From the NCBI GenBank assembly GCA_900552995.1, contig USBX01000006.1, positions 1 to 18,395 on the forward strand: 18,395 nt of DNA. The letters are read 5' to 3'. The notes under the pieces were generated by a model. It was not told the origin of the DNA. It saw only the letters and a program-made list of their open reading frames with translations, and ran no database searches. Of the stretch, positions 13,201 to 18,395 are shown in pieces. This DNA is from an uncultured Collinsella sp. Lineage in GTDB: Bacteria; Actinomycetota; Coriobacteriia; Coriobacteriales; Coriobacteriaceae. Position 1 is the first letter of the stretch; each line of letters opens with the position of its first letter. The translations under genes and the position numbers were made by a program.

Positions 13201-14646
13201 CACCCAGGGGTTGACGTTTAGGAAAAACGGCACCGGTCCTAGGGTAAACTGCTCGGTCCAATTGAGGTCGGTTCTTACCTGGAAGAGGGCCTTAATATTG
13301 CCGTATGCGGGGTCGTTGTTGTCACCCCAGGTTTTGCCCACCCAATCGTAGGCGAGCGAGCCGTACAGCTGTGTGGCGATATCCATCGTGAACAGCGGCG
13401 TGCAATGGTGGCGAAGGAGCTTGGTGTTTCTTGGATCGGTGCCCGAACCGGCACTCATACTTTTGTACTGATTCCACTTCCCCTCCATTTCGTCGAGGTA
13501 GCGGTTTGCCTGCTTGGCGCCCGACTCGCGCGGTGACTTCTTCCAGTACTCCGGATCCGGATTGCCCGAATCGTTCATATAGCTGGCTGGTTTGTATCCT
13601 CCGCCAAACAGCACGTATCCAGCAAACGAGAAATCGAAGAGGATCGGAAATGTGGGTATCCAGCACGTGAACTTATTGCCGCCGATGCCGGGAAACGCCG
13701 CGGGGAAATCAAACGGAGTGACCTCTTGGTCCATGGTAGTGGGGACGATAGTGGTCGAGCCCGATTCCGCCTTTGCGGCCGGCGCGGTGACAACGGCCAT
13801 GGGGGATGAGAGCGTGTAGGTTTTGCCCTGATAGTCGAGGACAAAGCGCAGCTTGCACCCTTCCTCCAGAAGGCCCGATGCCGCGTCGAGAAACTTGTCT
13901 TCGAGTGTGAACGTCGCCAGATTATCCGCGCCTGATGCGCTGGCCTTGATCTGGCCGATCTGCGTGACGGTTTCGGGCGAGCTACCCGTGGCGGGCATTA
14001 CCTTGTTGATGTGCAGCGTTGCCTGTCCACCCTGTGGCAGATGTGCCTGCACGGTAAGGGCGTGCGTGTCGGGTTGGTCGTTTGCCGTGTCGTCCTTCGG
14101 CAATGCCATGAACGTAGCGTCGGCGTACTGGATGTCCCATTCGTCGAATGTGAGCTGGCGAAAGTACGGCTCGCCATCGGAGAGCGGACGTGTGGGTGCG
14201 GTAATGGCGGTTCCGCCTTGGACACGCGCGAGGGGAATCTCGACATCGCGGTAGCCCGCCATGCTAATGGAGATGCCGCCGTTAAAGTCGTACGCGTCGA
14301 GAAGCGTTGCCTCGTCCACGTAGTCTTCCGAAAGAGGGGCGACCTCAAAGATGGCCGTGCCTTCGTCATCGGTCGTGGCGGTGAGCTGCTTGCCTACGGC
14401 ATAGCGCGATGTGAGCGTGACCTGGGCACCTGCGATGGGCGTATTCTTGTTGGCGACGTCGACCACGACTACACCAAACATGGTGCGCGAGAGAACGAGC
14501 ACCTTGAAGGGATCTTCTTCGTCGGCATAGGCCGCGGTGGGCGCGAACGGCAGCAGGAAGGCATTTTCGCTTCCCGGCACGCGAGGCAACATAATGCTCG
14601 CTAGCGAGGATGTTCCGGCGATAAGTAGCGAACGGCGATCAAGCAT
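10279..14646 (-). CDS. Giant (1455 aa) Tat-exported, sortase-anchored surface protein
   Basis: Start is the ATG at 14646, with GGGAG 6 bases ahead; 32 extra codons upstream are open but lack a better site. The N-terminus MLDRRSLLIAGTSSLASIML has a twin arginine (R4, R5) and hydrophobic core, with a likely cleavage after AYA41. Residues about 56-105 look like a CNA-B/carboxypeptidase-regulatory Ig-type domain (TPIAGAQVTL, TTDDEGTAIFEV). About 340-620 is aromatic- and beta-rich and unrecognised; about 680-1170 is repetitive beta structure, perhaps propeller-like. About 1175-1310 is CARDB-like (FMVTVRNDGNTLL). A Gly/Ser linker (about 1366-1392) leads to LAGTG (1407-1411), a hydrophobic helix (about 1415-1434), RR and an unusually long 18-residue tail. 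LAxTG is the type used by class E sortases. Probable adhesin or structural wall protein; ligand unknown. The LuxR gene next upstream may control it. Confidence 0.88.
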   Translation of the reverse strand: MLDRRSLLIAGTSSLASIMLPRVPGSENAFLLPFAPTAAYADEEDPFKVLVLSRTMFGVVVVDVANKNTPIAGAQVTLTSRYAVGKQLTATTDDEGTAIFEVAPLSEDYVDEATLLDAYDFNGGISISMAGYRDVEIPLARVQGGTAITAPTRPLSDGEPYFRQLTFDEWDIQYADATFMALPKDDTANDQPDTHALTVQAHLPQGGQATLHINKVMPATGSSPETVTQIGQIKASASGADNLATFTLEDKFLDAASGLLEEGCKLRFVLDYQGKTYTLSSPMAVVTAPAAKAESGSTTIVPTTMDQEVTPFDFPAAFPGIGGNKFTCWIPTFPILFDFSFAGYVLFGGGYKPASYMNDSGNPDPEYWKKSPRESGAKQANRYLDEMEGKWNQYKSMSAGSGTDPRNTKLLRHHCTPLFTMDIATQLYGSLAYDWVGKTWGDNNDPAYGNIKALFQVRTDLNWTEQFTLGPVPFFLNVNPWVLAKLALAVGAHTHGSGAAFFKNISLDYSNTSGSFTIQIGLAVTFGAGIAGVASSAVRGAASLTLFIGYEKADGHQLPRLRVGADVDVDVILQFVMFKWTTKAWSGSWPTLIDSWNMSVNNGDQYVLQRSELALGGNTPYTLDACFGSAGNAEAGGVPQFIASATIVTNAELLARAEVKATAVNAAPVVRDWDQAATRIELEADSESEDTGQIEHFVHALVENDENAAPMYEYTYIGQSTNAVADPNANSAGVSEDERGGIKPSSDNVLFSGVLSEAHMKLTMIAGVECLFRIASVRYGDNGRSRLVVHTKANGTWSAPTPVDFPLGFGEGDVERDGIFDYDFDVVEYTDGRGNQDAYVLLVSGERPAGDNTLFDTASTAGILSVVRLRISNDEIRVVSHTSWRSISRGRLQEDGYHCLQCPRITVGKTLIDGRLSGAYLHRRGTTAEKALGSEAEVALECFTLWSDDLGDSLTFRQVLRFPQAPSSIELSEPENINGKMVVPVAYETADGCGCASYAVIGQSIAGWGVMPPDATVPHAVPWPQHSGFLATVNEQLQHITWTRGASAFATQPVGAAGCGPASFSVSNNGRCALYVENTDGKVGQTYDEEGNPVAVMGKHFRIFASTLAGDLFTEPFVMCELDHPVDQITTFLTSGGMLSALATHIVSAEKSEAELHGIEVPLVACATPTGAVATSGAVVPGAAGESFMVTVRNDGNTLLTAGTIDLYREGSSQPFSSASIGFGANARMASIYDPELAEDASANDMAHVKYALETLGARFATHPLVADNGNAVLAPGCTAQFRMSFAIPESWSDEVGKRVTLYAKARNLVALDPVTLEEIRPGANSALSAVLHELHVPDAACERSEVQVGVCDSADTTGLHDAPMTADGDGSSSGGGTDEGGGSGGSSSGSGKDHGNNKRSGKAGALAGTGDSNVPLTAAAAALAAVGAGLVAYSARRTALEKDTANEDNSDRPR

Positions 14647-14730
14647 TTTGGGCTCCCATCCCGCAAATATCGGTGGAAATAATCCAATTTTGCGAGAAGA
14701 CGCTTCGTGGCGGTAGTGCCGTTCGAGGGT

Positions 14731-14746
14731 CAAAATGTCCAATTTG
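14731..14746. promoter_or_regulatory. Palindromic candidate operator between the LuxR gene and the surface protein
   Basis: CAAAATGTCCAATTTG is symmetric at 12 of 16 positions (CAAA-N-TG-NN-CA-N-TTTG). A partial second copy of its core, TCCAATTT, lies at 14683-14690, closer to the surface protein start. The 157-bp gap shows no convincing -35/-10 pair. An operator for the adjacent LuxR-type protein is inference from position and symmetry. Confidence 0.35.
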
Positions 14747-14803
14747 AGCGCGCGAAAGCGCTAGGCCCCCGGAGTGCTTTCGATACGCCGGGCAGTCTGG
14801 CCG

Positions 14804-15807
14804 CTAGCGCAACATGTGGGCAACCAGCTCGGCGCGAGTTCCGATACCAAGCTTGGCATACACTCCTGATAGGCGGTTTTTGACGGTGCCCGGCGATACT
14901 CCCATATGGCGTGCGATTTCGGCGTTGGTCCACCCACGACAGGCGAGCATGGCCATGGTGAATTCCGTGGTCGTTAGATCGTCGGCCACGTCCTCGCCCG
15001 AATCGGGGTTGTGGATGCGCCGCCAGCCGTAGCTGAAGCGGTACGTGATCTCGATGATGCGCGCGAAGTCGTCAGGGTATTGCGTTTTAGGCACGCCTCG
15101 ATGAGCCCCTGTAAAAGACCGTGGTGCTCGCCAATGAGCTCGATAAGGCCGTCGGGACGCGCGATGTCCCAAGTGGCTCCAAAATGCGCTTTTGCGGCGT
15201 CGATGTCCTTGAGGCTCATGCATGCCATGGAAGCTGCCAGGTGCAGGAACAGTTCCGAGATCGGATAGCTTCCCTGTTTCATGATCAGGGCGTTTTCCGC
15301 CATGCCCAGACTGCGGCCATATTCGCCGCGCAGGTACAGGGCATGCGCCATCACGTAGCTGGCGAACAGGCGCAGGCCTTCGGGCAGATGCGCCGCAAGC
15401 GGATAAAACTCTTCGGCGGAATACGGGGAAGGCAAGTGCAGCAGGACGCTCGCGGCCGAGGCGAACAGGATATGTGTGGCGTGGACGGCGGGCGATTCCT
15501 CGTCAGTTGGCGTATCGAGGATGCCCGCAAGGCACCGGCGGGCGTCGGCGATACGGTTGAGCGACAGACTGGCGTATCCGCAGATAAAGCATGCGGAATA
15601 GCGCAGTGCGGGATCGGTGGCGTCAAGATAGGGGCGCGCCGTCTTGGCAGCAAGGGTGGCCTGTCCGCGAAAGTACAGCGCTTCTGCCGTGGCGATGGCG
15701 CGCGAATCGGGGTCGGAAATGCCTGCAACCGCAACGTCAATCTGCCCCGGCACAAAGGCGGTGCACATCAACGGCATGGGAACGCATGGGTAGCCATCGC
15801 AGTCCAT
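14804..15807 (-). pseudogene. LuxR-type transcriptional regulator, interrupted by a one-base frameshift
   Basis: Two overlapping frames make one protein. The first runs from the ATG at 15807 (GGGAG 7 bases ahead) or a TTG at 15843 (GGAG 5 bases ahead) through helical, TPR-like repeats (for example AVHATHILFASAASVLLHL and GLRLFASYVMAHALYLRGEY) to LIEACLK. The second continues TQYPDDFARIIEITYRFSYG and ends in a GerE-type HTH (LTTTEFTMAMLACRGWTNAE, then IARHMGVSPGTVKNRLSGVY). The break is at an AAAA run (T run at 15085-15088 on plus): one more A restores a single frame of 334 aa. It may be a true mutation, a phase-variation state or a sequencing error. As written, the DNA-binding domain would be lost. 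The gene lies just upstream of the giant surface protein on the same strand. Confidence 0.85.
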
Positions 15808-15837
15808 CTTCCATCTCCCAACAGCTGGCAACAATAG

Positions 15838-15954
15838 CAGCAATTGTACTCCTGTTGCTCGGGACTTGAATTTGTGGGTATCGCCTACGATTGTGCCGAA
15901 CGTATAAAGGAAGAGTCTATTGGCGATGCTCCCAAGGTGGCTACCGAAGCCTAG
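15838..15954 (+). other. Coding-like 38-codon open stretch in the LuxR-guaA gap (possible gene remnant)
   Basis: The frame ending at TAG 15952-15954 reads GLEFVGIAYDCAERIKEESI then GDAPKVATEA, with codon choice like its neighbours, but it has no ATG and no ribosome-binding site. An AAAGGAAGAG at 15906-15915 could instead serve a TTG at 15920 or an ATG at 15926 for an 11-13 aa peptide. I do not recognise the sequence. It may be the tail of a deleted gene, a leader peptide or chance. The rest of the gap to 16104 holds the guaA promoter region. Confidence 0.25.
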
Positions 15955-16006
15955 CTGACCTCGACATTAGGAAAAAATACCACCCCTGTAAAAAGCTCTG
16001 TCGCAG

Positions 16007-16085
16007 CGATGGGAAACGCATCTCGTTCTGCATATAATGAGGTCATGTGACGGTGCGTTTGCATACGTGTAACGCATTCCCATCG
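16007..16085 (+). promoter_or_regulatory. guaA promoter with flanking 9-bp inverted repeat
   Basis: TATAAT at 16033-16038 is a perfect -10; the -35 position (TGGGAA, 17 bases upstream) is weak. CGATGGGAA (16007-16015), which covers that -35, is repeated inverted as TTCCCATCG (16077-16085), and both copies carry an adjacent AACGCA on the inner side. In the leader, TGCGTT (16054-16059) pairs with AACGCA (16071-16076). A protein that binds both CGATGGGAA copies, or a leader fold, could regulate the gene. No known purine riboswitch pattern was recognised. Confidence 0.5.
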
Positions 16086-16104
16086 AACCGAAAAGGAGCT
16101 CTGC

Positions 16105-17085
16105 ATGGATCCCAACAAGCGTCCCGACGACATGGTGCGTATCACCACTCCCGAACTTGCCCAGGCGTTCATCGAAGAGCAGGTCGCTGCAATCCGCGAG
16201 CAGATCGGCGACAAGAAGGTCCTGCTGGCCCTTTCGGGCGGCGTTGACAGCTCGGTTGTCGCGGCCTTGCTCATCAAGGCCATCGGCAAGCAACTCATCT
16301 GCGTGCACGTGAACCACGGCCTGATGCGCAAGGGCGAGAGCGAGCAGGTCGTCGACGTCTTCAAGAACCAGATGGACGCCAACCTGGTCTATGTTGACGC
16401 GACTGATCGCTTCCTGGATAAGCTCGTGGACGTCGAGGAGCCCGAGGCCAAGCGTAAGATTATCGGCGCCGAGTTCATTCGCGTGTTCGAGGAGGAGGCC
16501 CGCAAGGTTGGCGACGAGGTTAGCTTCCTCGCCCAGGGCACCATCTATCCCGACATCCTGGAGTCCCAGGATGGCGTGAAGGCTCACCACAACGTGGGCG
16601 GCCTGCCCGATGACCTGCAGTTTGAGCTCTGCGAGCCCGTCAAGCTGCTGTACAAGGACGAGGTGCGCGTCGTGGGCCGCGAGCTCGGCCTGCCCGAGAA
16701 CATGGTTGAGCGTCAGCCGTTCCCCGGTCCTGGCCTGGGCGTCCGCTGCCTTGGCGCCATCACCCGCGACCGTCTTGAGGCGCTGCGCGAAGCCGACGCC
16801 ATCGTGCGCGAGGAGATCGACAAGGCAGGTCTGACCATCTGGCAGTATTTTGCCGTCGTGCCCGACTTCCGCGCCACCGGCGTGCGCGAGGGTAAGCGCG
16901 CCTACGACTGGCCCTGCATCATCCGCTGCATCAACACCGTTGACGTCATGACCGCCGAGGTGCCCGAGCTCGACTGGGCGCTGCTCAAGCGTATTACCGC
17001 TCGCGTCACCGCCGAGGTTCCCGGCATCTGCCGAGTGTGCTACGACCTCACGCCGAAGCCCGTCGGCACGGTCGAGTGGGAGTAA
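16105..17085 (+). CDS. guaA: GMP synthase, ATP-pyrophosphatase and dimerisation domains only (GuaA C-terminal part / GuaAb type)
   Basis: The product is 326 aa; usual bacterial GuaA is about 510-525 aa. It converts XMP to GMP by adenylylation and amination. LALSGGVDSSVVAALL carries the PP-loop SGGVDSS (44-50); later landmarks are HVNHGLMRKGE, GTIYPDILES, HHNVGGLP, RQPFPGPGLGVRCLG and a C-terminus KPVGTVEWE, matching the end of GuaA. The N-terminal class I glutamine amidotransferase domain is missing: the ATG has AAGGAG 6 bases ahead, stop codons lie upstream, and no GATase-like sequence occurs in the window. So the enzyme either uses ammonia directly or pairs with a separate glutaminase subunit, as in archaeal GuaAa/GuaAb. 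It is monocistronic with its own promoter and terminator. Confidence 0.93.
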   Translation: MDPNKRPDDMVRITTPELAQAFIEEQVAAIREQIGDKKVLLALSGGVDSSVVAALLIKAIGKQLICVHVNHGLMRKGESEQVVDVFKNQMDANLVYVDATDRFLDKLVDVEEPEAKRKIIGAEFIRVFEEEARKVGDEVSFLAQGTIYPDILESQDGVKAHHNVGGLPDDLQFELCEPVKLLYKDEVRVVGRELGLPENMVERQPFPGPGLGVRCLGAITRDRLEALREADAIVREEIDKAGLTIWQYFAVVPDFRATGVREGKRAYDWPCIIRCINTVDVMTAEVPELDWALLKRITARVTAEVPGICRVCYDLTPKPVGTVEWE

Positions 17086-17118
17086 GCTAACTCAGCTGGT
17101 AGGCGACGAGAACTAGCA

Positions 17119-17151
17119 GATGTGACAAAGGGACAGTCCCTTTGTCACATC
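17119..17151. repeat. Perfect 15-bp-arm palindrome, probable dispersed REP-like element
   Basis: GATGTGACAAAGGGA (17119-17133), loop CAG, then its exact reverse complement (17137-17151). It lies between guaA and the shared terminator. Palindromes with a GGGAC/GTCCC core and TGTGACAAAG arms are, from memory, repeated many times between genes in Coriobacteriia and some Clostridia, as REP-type elements. No second copy is in this window, so the repeat status is inference. Confidence 0.65.
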
Positions 17152-17165
17152 CTCGATATTATGTG

Positions 17166-17207
17166 CGGGATGGTACGCCACGCGGCGTGCCATCCCGTTC
17201 GTTATTT
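17166..17207. terminator. Terminator shared by guaA and the histidine kinase
   Basis: CGGGATGGTACGCC (17166-17179) pairs with GGCGTGCCATCCCG (17184-17197) over 14 bp with one wobble and a 4-base loop, followed on plus by TTCGTTATTTT. It lies between convergent genes and overlaps the last codon region of the kinase. The T-rich tail suits guaA best. Confidence 0.75.
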
Positions 17208-18345
17208 TAATGAGCCGAGTGCGCGAGTGGGAAGAGTCACGAGCATGGTCGTTCCGCGCTCCGAGCTCTTTTCGACCTCGATGGAGCCGCCGTGAAGTGC
17301 GGCGATCTCCCAGACCAGCGCAAGCCCCAGCCCCACGCCGCCGTATGCCCTGCTGCGCGATTTGTCGACGCGATAGAAGGGCTGAAAGATGCTCGTCTGG
17401 TATTGCTCGGGAATGCCCGGCCCCTGGTCGCGCACGCGTAGCAGCACGCGGTCGCCTTCGGCGCAGGCGTTGATTTGCACGGTCGAGTTGGGCGCGCTAT
17501 AGCGTATGGCGTTTTCGGTCAAGTTGAACAGCAACCGATAGATCAGCGTGTCGCTGCCGATCGTTTGCGCGTCGCCCTCACTTGTAAGCGTGATGTCTTT
17601 TTGCTCGGCAAGGGGTGCCAGGTCCGTGAGCACTTCTTCGATCATCGGCGCTAGGTCAATCACATCGTTGCAAGGGACACTGCGCAGCTCGCTCATCTCG
17701 AGCAGGGTCTTTGTCATGTGCGTCATTCGCTCGGTCTGCTCCTGCAGCAGCCCGAGCAGGCTCGCTGTATCGGCGTCGACGTCGGGGTGCTCGGCGCAAA
17801 ACAGCTCGACCTGGGCCTGCATGAGCGCAAGTGGCGTGCGCAGCTCGTGCGCCGCATTGCCCGTAAACTGTCTTTGTGCGGAAAATCCCTCGTCAAGGCG
17901 GGCAATCATGTCGTTAAACGACGCGCTGCAGCGCCTGAGTTCAGAGGGCACGTCCTCGCTGATTTTTGTGTCGGCGAGGTTGTCGGGCCGCACGCTCTCG
18001 ACTTGCGTCGCAAAGAAGCGCAACGGCCGCAGCGCATGTCCGCTTACAAAGTAGGCCAGCACGCCGCCGAGCAGCGTCACCGCCGCAGTTATATACCAGC
18101 TCGTCGCGCCAAACGATTCTTGGGCGTCGTTCACGACGATGGTCAGCGCGTCGTCGAGCTCTTTGTTTGTCGGGTCAAATGAGCTGGGCGAGGCCGCCTC
18201 CACCTTGCTGTGCGCCGACGCTTCTGCACCAATCGAGTCCATGTAGCGCATGCCGGAGTAGCCAACCAGGCAATTCATAAGTACGCAGGTCGAACATATC
18301 AGCAGTGCCGTCATCAACGTGATGCGCCACTGCAGCGACAACCGC
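17202..18345 (-). CDS. Sensor histidine kinase, 5' end missing at contig end
   Basis: The genomic part encodes about 381 residues, ending GSLK. A first membrane helix (WRITLMTALLICSTCVLMNC) begins within a few residues of the break, so only a short N-terminus is lost. Next come an extracytoplasmic loop of about 70 residues, a second helix (WYITAAVTLLGGVLAYFVSG), a HAMP linker, the H-box NAAHELRTPLA (phosphorylated His codon at 17849-17847), the N-box NLTENAIRYSA, the G1 box DQGPGIP, FQPFYRVDKSRSR as F-box and GGVGLGLAL as G2. All catalytic motifs are intact. It is an OmpR-partner-type (HisKA) membrane kinase; the response regulator would be upstream, beyond the contig end. Reading on into the adapter gives a false start, MGSEMCIRDR, which must not be annotated. 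Confidence 0.93.
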
Positions 18346-18395
18346 CTGTCTCTTATACACATCTCCGAGCCCACGAGACACTCGCTAATCTCGTA
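18346..18395. other. Nextera (Tn5) sequencing adapter with i7 index - not genomic
   Basis: 18346-18364 is CTGTCTCTTATACACATCT, the 19-bp Tn5 mosaic end used in Nextera libraries. 18365-18379 is CCGAGCCCACGAGAC, the read-2 adapter. 18380-18387 is ACTCGCTA, which sits where the 8-base i7 index belongs, and 18388-18395 is ATCTCGTA, the start of the P7 sequence. The whole block is read-through adapter left in the assembly. Confidence 0.98.

Noticed and set aside
15967..16590. 207-codon minus-strand open frame antisense to the start of guaA
   Set aside because: It crosses the guaA promoter and PP-loop region and has the usual shadow composition.
17090..17119. CTCAGCTGGTAG resembling the D-arm of a tRNA
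   Set aside because: No acceptor, anticodon or T-arm (GGTTCGAATCC-like) sequence follows at the right distances, so it is a chance match.
18347..18374. MGSEMCIRDR as the start of the histidine kinase
   Set aside because: These codons lie in the sequencing adapter; the true start is beyond the contig end.

Overview
The window looks like the end of a contig from a gut Coriobacteriia genome, most likely Collinsella or a close relative. This is inference from moderately high G+C coding with G/C-rich third positions, a LuxR-type regulator beside a sortase-type surface protein, and a Coriobacteriia-like dispersed palindrome; no taxonomic marker gene is present. The last 50 bases are not genomic: they are a Nextera sequencing adapter with its index, so the real sequence stops at base 18345. 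I saw no tRNA, rRNA or CRISPR array and no insertion sequence.

Layout. (1) 1-1012, minus strand: a tightly coupled set of a 66-aa cysteine-containing protein, a radical SAM protein of the 'mobile pair A'/DUF5131 type, and the first 46 codons of a second radical SAM protein. A TetR regulator (1156-1716) is divergently transcribed from a shared 143-bp control region. (2) 1915-3915, plus strand: an iron-sulfur-type flavoprotein with a compact four-cysteine motif, then an AAA_14/DUF4143 ATPase. (3) 4015-8298, minus strand: a two-gene type II topoisomerase operon (parE-like then parC-like), diverged from housekeeping gyrase. A perfect CGAAC-N4-GTTCG palindrome (LexA/SOS-box form) lies upstream. 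(4) 8533-10188, plus strand: a maltose-type O-acetyltransferase, then a small XRE repressor with its four-helix membrane partner behind a near-consensus promoter nested in inverted repeats.

(5) 10279-15807, minus strand: a 1455-aa surface protein with a Tat-like signal and a C-terminal LAGTG sorting signal. Upstream of it is a LuxR-type regulator interrupted by a one-base frameshift in a homopolymer; a CAAAATGTCCAATTTG palindrome lies between the two. (6) 16105-17085, plus strand: a GMP synthase with only the ATP-pyrophosphatase and dimerisation domains, and no amidotransferase domain. It is followed by a perfect 15-bp-arm palindrome that looks like a dispersed repeat and then a shared terminator. 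(7) 17202-18345, minus strand: a sensor histidine kinase cut off at the adapter.

The most unusual items are the radical SAM pair module, the SOS-like box at the topoisomerase operon, the stand-alone GMP synthase domain, the frameshifted regulator of a giant wall protein, and the adapter that creates a false protein N-terminus. Most of the rest is ordinary chromosomal content.
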